DNA of 64,000 nucleotides, taken from positions 2,083,111 through 2,147,110 of the forward strand of contig NZ_BCUR01000004.1 of the NCBI RefSeq assembly GCF_003569005.1. The letters are read 5' to 3'. This stretch comes from Vibrio superstes. Lineage in GTDB: Bacteria; Pseudomonadota; Gammaproteobacteria; Enterobacterales; Vibrionaceae. The notes beneath the pieces are model-generated. The model had not been told where the DNA came from. It did no database searches and saw nothing but the letters and a program-made list of their open reading frames with translations. Below, in pieces: positions 1 to 8,504 of this stretch (position 1 is its first letter; the number at the start of each line of letters is the position of its first letter). Both the position numbers and the translations under genes were made by a program.

Positions 1-336
1 CTTAGCATAGAAGCCGTAAGAAACGCCCAATAGAAGAGCCGCTGAGACCACGGCAACAAGGACTGGAGAGGTCAATTTTGTTGACGCTAGCTGCTGATCT
101 TGTGGAATATCATCAAGAAGAGCTTGCTTCAAGTCGACGATCAGCTCGTCTTTATCAACAACGATACCTTCTTCATCTTCAACGCCAAGCTCGGCAACAC
201 GCTCTTTAAATATCGCTTTGTTGAGCTCATCGCGACGCTCTGCATCGTTAACCGCTTTTTTGCGAACCAGTGGAATTACAATTAGTGCCGCCGAAAAGAG
301 GACAATAACTAGGGTAGAAATCCAAAACAACGTCAT
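1..336 (-). CDS. ccmI: Cytochrome c maturation protein CcmI, N-terminal part (cut by window edge)
   Basis: This is the 5' end of the last visible ccm gene; the reading frame is open to base 1, so only about 112 residues are seen. It starts at an ATG whose A is shared with the ccmH stop codon (TAATG). The N-terminus is a membrane segment (residues about 3-24, LFWISTLVIVLFSAALIVIP) followed by a charged acidic stretch and the beginning of a second hydrophobic segment (about 91-108). In the family CcmI is a two-span membrane protein with a periplasmic TPR domain that holds the C-terminus of apocytochrome c for the CcmF/CcmH heme lyase. Position and topology support the call; the TPR part lies outside the window. 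Confidence 0.88.
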   Translation of the reverse strand, partial: MTLFWISTLVIVLFSAALIVIPLVRKKAVNDAERRDELNKAIFKERVAELGVEDEEGIVVDKDELIVDLKQALLDDIPQDQQLASTKLTSPVLVAVVSAALLLGVSYGFYAK

Positions 337-812
337 TATTTGTTGTCTCCATTGTCTTCTTTAAGCAATGCATCAAGGCGTTGTTGCTCTTCTGCACTTA
401 GTGGGGCGCTCTTTACTGCCTTGGCAGGTTTACGTCGGCTTCTAGTGAGGATAAAGCCAAATCCAACCAAGACTACGCACAATGGTCCAAGCCATAAAAT
501 AGCGGTGGCTGCGGTAAACGGCGGCTGATAAGTCACAAAGTTGCCGTAGCGCGCCACCATATAGTCGACAATTTCTTGCTTAGACTTACCCTCTTTGGTC
601 ATCTCATACACTTTCTCACGAAGATCGAGGGCGAGCTCTGCATTAGAGTCACCAATAGTGTTGTTCTGACATTTTGGGCAACGAAGCGTTTGATTGAGCT
701 CGTGAAACTGCTGCTCTTGCTCTGGAGAATCAAATTCATGAATCTCGATAACAGCAAACGCAGTCATGCTAACCATCATTGAAGCAACTAAGGTAATTAA
801 CCACTTTTTCAT
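336..812 (-). CDS. ccmH: Cytochrome c maturation thioredoxin-like protein CcmH
   Basis: A 158-residue protein with a signal peptide (residues 1-20), the family motif LRCPKCQN with redox cysteines 45 and 48, a helical bundle, and one membrane span near 104-124 (ATAILWLGPLCVVLVGFGFIL). This matches the single-domain CcmH that keeps the CXXCH motif of apocytochrome c reduced in the periplasm and works with CcmF and CcmI. The gene overlaps ccmG by four bases (ATGA) and ccmI by one base, so translation is probably coupled along the operon. In Escherichia coli CcmH is fused to the CcmI-like part; here the two are separate genes, as is common in other gammaproteobacteria. Confidence 0.95.
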   Translation of the reverse strand: MKKWLITLVASMMVSMTAFAVIEIHEFDSPEQEQQFHELNQTLRCPKCQNNTIGDSNAELALDLREKVYEMTKEGKSKQEIVDYMVARYGNFVTYQPPFTAATAILWLGPLCVVLVGFGFILTRSRRKPAKAVKSAPLSAEEQQRLDALLKEDNGDNK

Positions 813-1363
813 GATTTCACCTCATCAAGCATCTCTTGATACATAGGACCTAGTTTTTCACGCCAGTTTGTTGCATTCACATCACCCACATGGCGATAGC
901 GAATGACACCGTTAGCATCAATTAAGAAGGTCTCTGGCGCACCATAAACCCCTAAATCAAGTCCTAGCATTCCTCTGCCATCGAACAGGCTCACCATGTA
1001 AGGGTTGCCTAGCTCTCTTAACCATTTGATGGCTTTAACGCGATCATCTTTGTAATTCAAACCAATGATCTTCACGCCTTGAGATGACAGTTCATTCAGA
1101 TACTGATGCTCTGCATAACAGGTCGGGCACCACGTTGCCCAAACATTAAGAAGCAAAGGCTGCCCGGTAAATATTGCCTGATCGTGCTGAAGCCCTTCTG
1201 TTTCTAAGTCTTCAAGCTTAAACACAGGCACTTGCTTTCCAATCAACACCGATTCCAGCTTAGTAGGATCATCGCCCCCAGCATTGCGAGTGAGCTGAGT
1301 AGCAAACACCATTGCTAACACCATAAACATCACTAGAGGTACAAATAATACTTTCTTATTCAT
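809..1363 (-). CDS. ccmG: Thiol:disulfide interchange protein CcmG/DsbE
   Basis: A 184-residue thioredoxin-fold protein with an N-terminal membrane anchor (residues about 4-22) and the active site WATWCPTC (Cys79 and Cys82). CcmG is the membrane-tethered periplasmic reductant that passes electrons from the inner-membrane thiol carrier to CcmH or to apocytochrome c. Downstream of the active site the GAPETFLID segment contains the cis-proline typical of the thioredoxin fold. The start ATG overlaps the ccmF stop (TAATG), and its own stop overlaps the ccmH start, as expected for the tightly packed ccm operon. Length is normal for the family. Confidence 0.96.
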   Translation of the reverse strand: MNKKVLFVPLVMFMVLAMVFATQLTRNAGGDDPTKLESVLIGKQVPVFKLEDLETEGLQHDQAIFTGQPLLLNVWATWCPTCYAEHQYLNELSSQGVKIIGLNYKDDRVKAIKWLRELGNPYMVSLFDGRGMLGLDLGVYGAPETFLIDANGVIRYRHVGDVNATNWREKLGPMYQEMLDEVKS

Positions 1364-3321
1364 TACGACTCCTTTTTCACCGCTTTATTACGAAAGCGGT
1401 AGCGTCTATCGCTGATGGCAATAGCGCCGCCGATAGCCATTAACAAACTACCAGCCCAGATCCAACGAACGAATGGCTTGTAATAGATACGCACAGCCCA
1501 AGAAACACCATCATCAAGCTTCTCACCCATGGCTATATACAAATCACGAGTCACACCAGCATCAATGGCCGCTTCAGTCATCATAGAGCGAGCAGTGGTG
1601 TAGAAACGCTTCTCCGCGTGTAACGTATTGATGTGCTTTCCATCTTTAGTGACATCAAAGTCGGCAATATAACCGTCGTAGTTTGGACCGTCGTTATCAC
1701 GTACTTTATCAAAGTAGAAGTTATACCCTTGAATCTCGAAGTTATCACCCGGAGCAAGGCGGACATCGCGTTCGATACTGTAGTTTTGCACCATAGCGAT
1801 ACCAATCACCGTGACCGCCAAACCAATATGCGCTGACATCATTGCCCAGTGGTTGCGAGGCAACTTAGTGATGCCCGTTGCAAACGAATGACGGTGCGTC
1901 GCTCTGGTATAAAGCTCAAACGAGTGTAGACAGATGATCCACAGCGCCATCACCCAACCAAGGTATGCAAGGCCGGTAAAGCGCTCACCTAATAGCGTCA
2001 CCATTACCGCGCCTAAAACTAGCGAGATAACCCCACTGATCACGATTGGCTTGGTAAAGTTCGCAATGCTGTCACGCTTCCAGCGCATCAAAGGACCAAT
2101 ACCCAATAGGAAGGCAAACGGTACCATCAACCAAGTAAACAAGGTGTTGAAAAACGGCGCACCGATAGATACCGACCCTAGGCCAATTTGTTTGTGTACT
2201 AATGGCAACAATGTACCAACAAGCACTACAACCAAAGCGGCTACGAGTAACACGTTGTTCGCCAGCAGTGCGTTCTCGCGAGAGACTAAATCAAAGTTGC
2301 CACGTACTCGTACTGAAGAGCCTTTTAGAGCGAACAGCAATAGCGAGCCGCCGATAACAAATACCAAGAAGCCCAGAATAAACATGCCACGAGCAGGATC
2401 AGATGCAAAGGCGTGCACAGAGACTAAGATACCTGAACGAACCAAGAAGGTGCCGAGCAAACTCAATGAGAAAGCAGAAATCGCCAGTAACACTGTCCAT
2501 GCTTTGAAGGTTCCGCGCTTTTCAGTCACTGCTAATGAGTGCATCAAAGCGGTACCCGCTAGCCAAGGCATAAACGAAGCATTCTCTACTGGATCCCAGA
2601 ACCACCAGCCGCCCCAGCCAAGCTCGTAATAAGCCCACCATGAACCCAGTGCAATACCCACAGTCAAGAAAGCCCATGCCGCAATTGTCCAAGGTCTTGA
2701 CCAACGAGCCCATGCCGTATCAAGTCGACCCGTCATCAAAGAAGCGATAGCAAATGAGAAAGCAACAGAGAAACCTACATAGCCCATGTATAACATTGGC
2801 GGGTGGATAATCAAGCCGGGGTCTTGAAGCAGTGGGTTAAGGTCTCGCCCATCGACAGGAAAGTAAGGTAGCGTTCTGTCAAATGGATTCGAAGTGACGA
2901 TGATAAATAGCAAGAAGCCCACAGTAATGAGGCCCATAACCGCGAGTACGCGAGCCACAGACTCTTGAGGCATTCCCTTACTGAAGGTCGCAACAGCAAC
3001 CGTCCAAGCAGCTTGAATCAATACCCAAAGTAGCAGCGAGCCTTCGTGCGCACCCCAAACAGCAGTAATGCGGTAGTACCAAGGCAGGCTGCTGTTGGAG
3101 TTATTCGCGATATACTGCAGCGTAAAATCGTTGTGATAAAAAGACCAACACAAGATGTAAAACGAAATCGCTAGCAGGATAAACATTCCCCAAGACAAAG
3201 GTCTTGCCGTGTTCATCAGCAGTGCATTGTTTTTAGAGGCGCCCCATAAAGGCAACACACTCAACAATATCGCCATCGCTAGTGAAACGATGAGAGCAAA
3301 ATGCCCTAACTCAGCAATCAT
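1363..3321 (-). CDS. ccmF: Heme lyase CcmF
   Basis: A 652-residue polytopic membrane protein with the tryptophan-rich WWD-type heme-handling segment (WGGWWFWDPVENASFMPW, about residues 235-252) and conserved histidines in flanking loops (for example in HPPMLYMG). CcmF takes heme from holo-CcmE and, with CcmH and CcmI, attaches it covalently to the CXXCH motif of apocytochrome c in the periplasm. The length is that of complete CcmF. It overlaps ccmE by four bases upstream and abuts ccmG. No sign of truncation. A large antisense reading frame (about 1934-2629) lies inside but is a shadow. Confidence 0.97.
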   Translation of the reverse strand: MIAELGHFALIVSLAMAILLSVLPLWGASKNNALLMNTARPLSWGMFILLAISFYILCWSFYHNDFTLQYIANNSNSSLPWYYRITAVWGAHEGSLLLWVLIQAAWTVAVATFSKGMPQESVARVLAVMGLITVGFLLFIIVTSNPFDRTLPYFPVDGRDLNPLLQDPGLIIHPPMLYMGYVGFSVAFSFAIASLMTGRLDTAWARWSRPWTIAAWAFLTVGIALGSWWAYYELGWGGWWFWDPVENASFMPWLAGTALMHSLAVTEKRGTFKAWTVLLAISAFSLSLLGTFLVRSGILVSVHAFASDPARGMFILGFLVFVIGGSLLLFALKGSSVRVRGNFDLVSRENALLANNVLLVAALVVVLVGTLLPLVHKQIGLGSVSIGAPFFNTLFTWLMVPFAFLLGIGPLMRWKRDSIANFTKPIVISGVISLVLGAVMVTLLGERFTGLAYLGWVMALWIICLHSFELYTRATHRHSFATGITKLPRNHWAMMSAHIGLAVTVIGIAMVQNYSIERDVRLAPGDNFEIQGYNFYFDKVRDNDGPNYDGYIADFDVTKDGKHINTLHAEKRFYTTARSMMTEAAIDAGVTRDLYIAMGEKLDDGVSWAVRIYYKPFVRWIWAGSLLMAIGGAIAISDRRYRFRNKAVKKES

Positions 3322-3803
3322 TGAGCGCTTCCTTGTTTTTGTTCTTGAGTGTACTCAAGAGGCTCGTGAACCACCTTCATTGCTTCAGCAACCTCGGGTG
3401 GCATGTATTCTTCGTCGTGCTTCGCTAATACTTCAAAGGCTTCAACAGTATGGCTATCCGTCAAAACGCCTTGCGCTACGATACCCTGCCCTTCACGAAA
3501 CAAATCCGGCAAGATGCCATCGTAAGTAACTGTCACCGCTGGGCCAATATCCGCAACATCAAAAGACACACGTAGCGACTCTGAATCGCGAGATACGGTA
3601 CCCGCGACAACCATGCCGCCAATACGCAGGCGCTGGCCCACTTCGGGTTTCTCACCGTTACTCTTACCGTTTACGATCTCAGTCGGCGTATAGAACAAAT
3701 CCATATTCTGGTTTAGTGCATACAGCATTAAACCTATCGTGGCTCCCAAACCAACCAATAGAGCGACAATTAAGCCCATTCTCTTTTTACGTCTAGGATT
3801 CAT
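3318..3803 (-). CDS. ccmE: Heme chaperone CcmE
   Basis: A 161-residue protein with a short cytoplasmic basic N-terminus, one membrane anchor (about residues 9-30) and a periplasmic OB-fold domain. The covalent heme-binding histidine is visible as His129 in the motif LAKHDEEYMPP, with the usual tyrosine four residues later (Tyr133). CcmE receives heme from CcmC/CcmD after release by CcmAB and carries it to CcmF. The gene overlaps both neighbours by four bases. All key residues are present. Confidence 0.97.
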   Translation of the reverse strand: MNPRRKKRMGLIVALLVGLGATIGLMLYALNQNMDLFYTPTEIVNGKSNGEKPEVGQRLRIGGMVVAGTVSRDSESLRVSFDVADIGPAVTVTYDGILPDLFREGQGIVAQGVLTDSHTVEAFEVLAKHDEEYMPPEVAEAMKVVHEPLEYTQEQKQGSAQ

Positions 3804-4006
3804 AGTGTGTTCTCCATATTTTTAGCCGCATCGATGCGCGCTTGGCGATCCATCCGATTTTTAACCTCTTTTAAAGTCGCTTTACTGTCTAAGCGACTCG
3901 ATAGAAAAATCAAACCTAGGGCGCCAAACGTGATGGCAAAAGCACCCCAAACGTAGGAGGCATAACCTCCCATATAAAATAAGTCCGACAGGGAATCAAA
4001 ATGCAT
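3800..4006 (-). CDS. ccmD: Heme exporter protein CcmD
   Basis: A 68-residue protein with one membrane span (about residues 16-36, ASYVWGAFAITFGALGLIFLS) and a charged cytoplasmic tail, as in the small CcmD proteins. CcmD stabilises the CcmC:heme:CcmE complex and is needed for release of holo-CcmE. The N-terminal segment MHFDSLSDLFYMGGYASYVW has the typical family look (FxMGGYAxYVW). It lies three bases after ccmC and overlaps ccmE, the canonical position. Identification rests on the N-terminal motif, size and gene order. Confidence 0.94.
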   Translation of the reverse strand: MHFDSLSDLFYMGGYASYVWGAFAITFGALGLIFLSSRLDSKATLKEVKNRMDRQARIDAAKNMENTL

Positions 4007-4009
4007 GCG

Positions 4010-4759
4010 TTACCCTTTAGCAAAAGTACGTTTAGCGAGTTCTTGCACCCAGGGTCTGTGTCCCTCTTTTTGCAGAATCGCGGTTCTAAAACGAGTCATG
4101 GTCACTGAGCCAAAGAAGAAGGCAAAGCCGAAGATGTTGAGCAGTAATGGCCATAACATATCATTGGAAATTGATGGTTTTTCAAACTTAGTAATAGTTG
4201 CGCCTTGATGAAGTGTATTCCACCACTCCACAGAGAAGTGAATAATGGGCAAGTTGATAACACCGACCACAGCAAGTAAACCCGCTGCTTTTGCTGCTGT
4301 CTTTTGGTCATCAAAGGCGTGATAGAGCGCAATAACGCCTAAGTAGAGAAATAGGAGCACTAGCTCGGAGGTCAGGCGTGCATCCCATACCCACCAAGTG
4401 CCCCACATAGGCTTACCCCAAACTGCGCCTGTTACTAGTGCAATAAAGGTAAACACAGCGCCAATTGGTGCCATTGCTGAAGCTGCGATACTGGCTAGGC
4501 GCAACTGCCAAACAAGCCCAATAAAGGCCGCAATCGCCATCGACATGTAGGCACCCATTGACCAAATTGCTGAAGGCACATGAATGTAGATGATTCTGAA
4601 GCTGTCGCCTTGTTGATAATCACTTGGCGCGAAAGCCAGTCCCCACACTGTTCCCCAAACGAGACAAACTACAGCTAACGCTGTAAACCAAGGTTGCAGG
4701 GTTCCGCATAGGTTATACGTTGCTTCAGGTTTTGCGTAAGGATGGAGCCACTTCCACAT
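4010..4759 (-). CDS. ccmC: Heme transporter / holo-CcmE formation protein CcmC
   Basis: A 249-residue, six-span membrane protein. The WWD-type segment WGTWWVWDARLTSELVL binds heme together with conserved histidines in the periplasmic loops (IIYIHVPSAIWS and the one in SVEWWNTLHQG). CcmC presents heme to CcmE for covalent attachment. The start is placed at the ATG giving MWKWLHPYAKPE, which matches the usual family N-terminus and has an AGAGAG ribosome site eight bases upstream; an in-frame GTG nine bases earlier is less likely. It is the third gene of the ccm operon, 27 bases after ccmB. Confidence 0.96.
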   Translation of the reverse strand: MWKWLHPYAKPEATYNLCGTLQPWFTALAVVCLVWGTVWGLAFAPSDYQQGDSFRIIYIHVPSAIWSMGAYMSMAIAAFIGLVWQLRLASIAASAMAPIGAVFTFIALVTGAVWGKPMWGTWWVWDARLTSELVLLFLYLGVIALYHAFDDQKTAAKAAGLLAVVGVINLPIIHFSVEWWNTLHQGATITKFEKPSISNDMLWPLLLNIFGFAFFFGSVTMTRFRTAILQKEGHRPWVQELAKRTFAKG

Positions 4760-4786
4760 GTTTTTCACTCTCTGAGAAAATTAAGG

Positions 4787-5455
4787 TTAATTTACCGATA
4801 CGCGCAATGCTGCGCTAGTTGCGAATGGCGTTAATGTTATCGAGCCCACTAACATGGCCGCTAAAATTGCGATTTGGCCGTTGTATGCAACGCCTAGCCC
4901 TGCAGAGTCAATTGCAGAGGTAGCAAAAATTAGTACCGGAATATACAAGGGTAAGATCAAAAGACTCAGTAAAACACCGCCTTTTTGTAGCCCAACGGTC
5001 AAAGCAACACCAATTGCCCCCAAAAAGCTTAATGTTGGGGTGCCGAGCAACAAGGTAATCAATACCGCACTCCAAGACTCCCAAGTCAGACTTAGCAGTA
5101 CAGCCAATAAAGGGCTGATGAGAATCAAGGGTAAGCCAGTCAAAATCCAGTGCGCGATCACTTTAGAGATAACCACTAATGGCAGTGGTAGTGGCATAAG
5201 CATTAATTGCTCAAGCGCACCGTCCTGATAATCATCGCGAAATAGTCGTTCCAAAGATAAAAGTGCCGCTAACAGCGCTGCTACCCATACAATGCCAGGA
5301 GCAATACGCATCAGCAAATTGGGTTCAGGGCCAATACCAAGTGGGAACAGCGTGATGACGATGATAAAAAACCACAATGGGTTAAAGACATCTGCACGAC
5401 GCCTAAATGCAATCAACAGCTCACGGCGAATAATTGCCCACATATGCTTGAACAT
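4787..5455 (-). CDS. ccmB: ABC transporter permease CcmB
   Basis: A 222-residue hydrophobic protein with six predicted spans and the family N-terminus (IIRRELLIAFRRRADVFNPLWFF). With the ATPase CcmA it forms the ABC complex that uses ATP to release holo-CcmE from CcmC/CcmD. The start ATG overlaps the ccmA stop codon (TAATG), so the two subunits are probably translationally coupled. The EQLMLMPLPLPLVVISK loop is the typical CcmA-contact region of the family. Full length. Confidence 0.96.
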   Translation of the reverse strand: MFKHMWAIIRRELLIAFRRRADVFNPLWFFIIVITLFPLGIGPEPNLLMRIAPGIVWVAALLAALLSLERLFRDDYQDGALEQLMLMPLPLPLVVISKVIAHWILTGLPLILISPLLAVLLSLTWESWSAVLITLLLGTPTLSFLGAIGVALTVGLQKGGVLLSLLILPLYIPVLIFATSAIDSAGLGVAYNGQIAILAAMLVGSITLTPFATSAALRVSVN

Positions 5456-6072
5456 TAGTGACCCAACCTTATCTTGCGTAGCTTGCTGTTATTCTCAAAC
5501 ATATCTTGGTGGGTAGTCAGCAACACCATCCCCCCCTGCTCAGTATGCTGAAGAAACAGCTGTTCAAGGACTTTCACGCCTTGCTTGTCTATGGCCGTCA
5601 GTGGCTCATCAAGGATCCAGAGTGGGTGTTTGCTTAACCATAGTCTTGCCAAAGCGACTCTACGTTGTTGTCCCGCAGATAACTGCGCTACTGGCACATC
5701 TTCTCTCCCAGCAAGACCCACTTTGGTTAGTGCTTGCCAAACTTCATCATGGGTATAGGAATGGCCACTGATATTGAGATAAAACGAGAGGTTTTCAAAG
5801 GCACTCAAATCGCGCTTGATACCCGTTTGGTGCCCCAAAAATAATAGGTCTTGGTGGAAACTGTCTCGGTCAGCAAAAATAGATTCATTCTTCCATGCAA
5901 TATCACCGGCTTCTTTATCACCTAAACCAGCAATAATTCGAAGCAGCGTCGTTTTACCCGTACCATTTCGCCCTTCGATCTGAATCAGATCTCCAGCCTC
6001 TACAGTAAAAGACAGGCTTTCGAATAAAATCCTTTCATCGCGAATTGCAGTTAATCCATTTACTTCCAGCAT
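5455..6072 (-). CDS. ccmA: ABC transporter ATP-binding protein CcmA
   Basis: A 205-residue ABC ATPase. Walker A is GRNGTGKTT, the signature is LSAGQQRRVALARL, Walker B is LWILDEPLTAID, and the switch histidine is in LLTTHQD. The start is placed at the ATG giving MLEVNGLTAIRDERILFE, the usual CcmA N-terminus; an in-frame ATG 11 codons earlier would add residues unlike the family. CcmA powers release of heme-loaded CcmE. It is the first gene of the ccm operon; the promoter should lie in the roughly 150 bases up to 6226, where no clear operator was recognised. Confidence 0.95.
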   Translation of the reverse strand: MLEVNGLTAIRDERILFESLSFTVEAGDLIQIEGRNGTGKTTLLRIIAGLGDKEAGDIAWKNESIFADRDSFHQDLLFLGHQTGIKRDLSAFENLSFYLNISGHSYTHDEVWQALTKVGLAGREDVPVAQLSAGQQRRVALARLWLSKHPLWILDEPLTAIDKQGVKVLEQLFLQHTEQGGMVLLTTHQDMFENNSKLRKIRLGH

Positions 6073-6226
6073 AGCCCGCCAGTACCAATTCCAAAGAAAT
6101 GGCATAGTAACACAGGCTTATTATGGCCAACCAATGTAAACGATTAATTAGTAAGCGTTTCTTCACAGAAAAGTGAAGTATGTCGTCAGGATTTGAATCG
6201 GGTCATACTCTCAACCCTTAATGCCC

Positions 6227-7171
6227 TTAGTATGAGTAGGTCATTACCATATTTACCAGATTTCGTTCTGGTCCTGCTACTAGCTCAAGACTGGTGCCAA
6301 ATGAGTCTGCAAAGTTCCAGTTCATACCAACAACAGCAGCGTATTGCGAAGAGCTACTTTGCTCTAGAGAGTAACTTAACCCTTCAACCCCTAAAGCATC
6401 ATCTTCCGCAACGCGACCTTCGGTATTCATATAAGCAGCCCCCACATATCCATAGATGGCGCCATAGCCCTCAATGGGAAACAATTGGCCAATACGAGGA
6501 CTGAACATCACGGTTTTTGCTGTAGTACGCCCGTCATCCGTTTTGGTTTGAGTCATGCTCAGTGGCATTACATAGGTAAACCCGCCAAACTGACCCACAA
6601 AATTCGCAGAAAAACCCCAGTTTGTTCCTTTGATATCATCAATCTCAAAGGTGGGTATCTCTATCACCTCACCTATCTTGTCACACAGTTCACCACCCAA
6701 TCTTGGGTCCGTTTGGCAATGCTCAGAGAAGCGTTCAAATATCGATGTTGGTATTGCAACGCTAAGAGCAGTTCGCCCTCGAAAGCGACCGCCATGCACT
6801 CCTACCTGCAAATTGGGCAAAACCCATGCTGCTGCTCTTAATTGCAAAGTCGCACTTTCAATCTCTGGGTCTCCCCACGTTACCTGAGAAAGGTCATACT
6901 TATCACTTAAATTGTTGTCTCCGAAAGAGACCTCAAGGGAATGGATATCGTAGCCTTGCTTCCCCACACTAGGAACCAAAGAGAGTGAAAAAGGCAGTGG
7001 TAGATGGTAACCAAGGTCGATAGCCTGCTGAGCATGAAACGGTAACATACGGTCGTACTTTTCATTCAGTTTCTGTTGCTGTTGTTGATCGGGAAAATCA
7101 ATACGAGCAGAATCAGCCTGAGCCATCGCACTAAAAAGACAAAGAATCATTGAGCAGATTAAGAAGCGCAT
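6227..7171 (-). CDS. Putative outer-membrane beta-barrel protein, function unknown
   Basis: A 314-residue protein with a signal peptide (MRFLICSMILCLFSAMAQA) and a mature part rich in alternating hydrophobic and polar residues and glycines. It ends in an aromatic residue (VMTYSY), as outer-membrane barrels do. The four cysteines sit in about residues 130-150 (HCQTDPRLGGELCDKIG contains two of them), which may form a disulfide loop. It starts two bases after the stop of the BamA-like gene upstream, so the two are probably one transcript and may cooperate. A TTG start six bases earlier, overlapping the upstream stop, is also possible. I do not recognise a named family; call based on signal peptide, composition and context. 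Confidence 0.6.
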   Translation of the reverse strand: MRFLICSMILCLFSAMAQADSARIDFPDQQQQQKLNEKYDRMLPFHAQQAIDLGYHLPLPFSLSLVPSVGKQGYDIHSLEVSFGDNNLSDKYDLSQVTWGDPEIESATLQLRAAAWVLPNLQVGVHGGRFRGRTALSVAIPTSIFERFSEHCQTDPRLGGELCDKIGEVIEIPTFEIDDIKGTNWGFSANFVGQFGGFTYVMPLSMTQTKTDDGRTTAKTVMFSPRIGQLFPIEGYGAIYGYVGAAYMNTEGRVAEDDALGVEGLSYSLEQSSSSQYAAVVGMNWNFADSFGTSLELVAGPERNLVNMVMTYSY

Positions 7172-7173
7172 AA

Positions 7174-8313
7174 TCAAAACGCCTCAGTAAAGGTGAGATA
7201 AAACCCCACCTCATCTTGATTTGAGAAGCCCAAGTCTGCGCGAACATTCATCCTTGGTTGCAATTCATAGCGATAACCCACGCCATAAGTCACAACCCAA
7301 TCCTGATAAAGGTCACTTGCTTGCTCACCAATAGAGCCAGCTCCAAGCCATAACGTGACACCGTGTCGGCTCAAACTGTCACCGTCTCTAAACGTATGAC
7401 GATACTCCACGGTGTTTTCTGTGGCATTAAGGTCTCGAAAGTGGCCTAGGTAGGTGCCTCGCATGAAATCCATACCGCCAAGGGTTGCCATATCGTAATA
7501 AGGAACATCGCCTTCACTCCATTCGATTCGGTTCAAGAAAGCAAAGGTGGATCCCACTCTTGGAGTAATGTAGAAGCGATAATCAAAGAGCGCTTTTTCA
7601 TACTCAGAATCACTGCCCCAATCTGGAGAGTAGCTTGAGTATTCGAGATTAAAGAAGTGACCACGCCGTGCATTAACCGCGACATCTCGGCTATCCCATT
7701 GAATGGCGGCGCCAAGGCCGAGGCTTAACGGTAAGTCTTTGAAGTGGTTAAAATTAGGGTCTTGCAGTGCGGAATCTGGGATCTTATCTTCGGTTGGCGA
7801 GAAATACTTCAAGCGTAATATAGGCCCAATATAAAGCTGGTCATAAACCCTGAAGGTAAGGTCAGCGTTATATTTGACGAACTCAAGATCCACCAGTAAG
7901 TCATCACTTGCCTTCTGCGATGTGCCCGCCTCATAACCGATACCCCAGTAATAGAGACTCTGATGGCCCGCATCTAAATGCCCAAAGTAACGAATATCGT
8001 CATCAGCAAAGAAGACCTTTTGCTTTGAGCGAACCCCAAAACCAATGCCCTCTTCAAGCTCGTTGGCAACGCCGACCAAGGTAATCGAAGAACGCTGAAG
8101 CGCATCATCATCCTCTGTTTTAAACGAGAACAACCCGCCAACGGCCAACATTAGCCCAGTTTCTGGCATATACCCCGGACCGCCAAGGATGGAAAACATA
8201 GAACGATTGGGATCTTTAGACTCAGAGCTTGAGGCAAGCGCATGCCAAGCCCACAGAGGGCAGAAAAAAATTACAGATAGGAATGCTTTAGTTGAGAGTG
8301 AGCATAGACGCAT
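7174..8313 (-). CDS. BamA/TamA-like (surface antigen family) outer-membrane beta-barrel
   Basis: A 379-residue protein with a signal peptide (cleavage expected after the ALA-S region near residue 27) and a mature domain that resembles the 16-strand barrel of the bacterial surface antigen family: ILGGPGYMPETGLMLAVGG near the N-terminus, a RGHFFNLEYS type segment, GGMDFMRGTYLGHFRD (resembling the RGY/F loop region) and a C-terminal FYLTFTEAF ending in Phe. There is no room for POTRA domains, so this is a barrel-only member. It precedes the unknown barrel at 6227. Barrel-only members of this family are found beside patatins or lipid-related genes in other bacteria; its substrate here is unknown. 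Confidence 0.7.
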   Translation of the reverse strand: MRLCSLSTKAFLSVIFFCPLWAWHALASSSESKDPNRSMFSILGGPGYMPETGLMLAVGGLFSFKTEDDDALQRSSITLVGVANELEEGIGFGVRSKQKVFFADDDIRYFGHLDAGHQSLYYWGIGYEAGTSQKASDDLLVDLEFVKYNADLTFRVYDQLYIGPILRLKYFSPTEDKIPDSALQDPNFNHFKDLPLSLGLGAAIQWDSRDVAVNARRGHFFNLEYSSYSPDWGSDSEYEKALFDYRFYITPRVGSTFAFLNRIEWSEGDVPYYDMATLGGMDFMRGTYLGHFRDLNATENTVEYRHTFRDGDSLSRHGVTLWLGAGSIGEQASDLYQDWVVTYGVGYRYELQPRMNVRADLGFSNQDEVGFYLTFTEAF

Positions 8314-8453
8314 ACAGAAACACAGACAAAACAGCCATGTTAAAAGCCGAGGTGGTATTCACCTAATCAACTGTTTGCATTTCAGATATGCATGCACAAC
8401 ATATCGATACTGCTTATTGCTGTATAAACATGACTACTTCCCACAAACTAAAA

Positions 8454-8477
8454 AGCCTCATCAAATTTGATGAGGCT
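8454..8477 (-). terminator. Rho-independent terminator of the leuO-like gene
   Basis: A perfect 12-base inverted repeat (AGCCTCATCAAA/TTTGATGAGGCT), followed on the minus strand by TTTT. It lies 28 bases after the stop of the LysR gene at 8505 and upstream of the barrel operon. Confidence 0.85.
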
Positions 8478-8504
8478 ATCTTTGGAGTTTTGATCTCTTC
8501 AATC

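Noticed and set aside
1934..2629. Long plus-strand reading frame antisense to ccmF
   Set aside because: It mirrors the ccmF coding frame, has no ribosome site and a composition (Thr/Pro/Asn/Lys) typical of antisense frames of membrane proteins.
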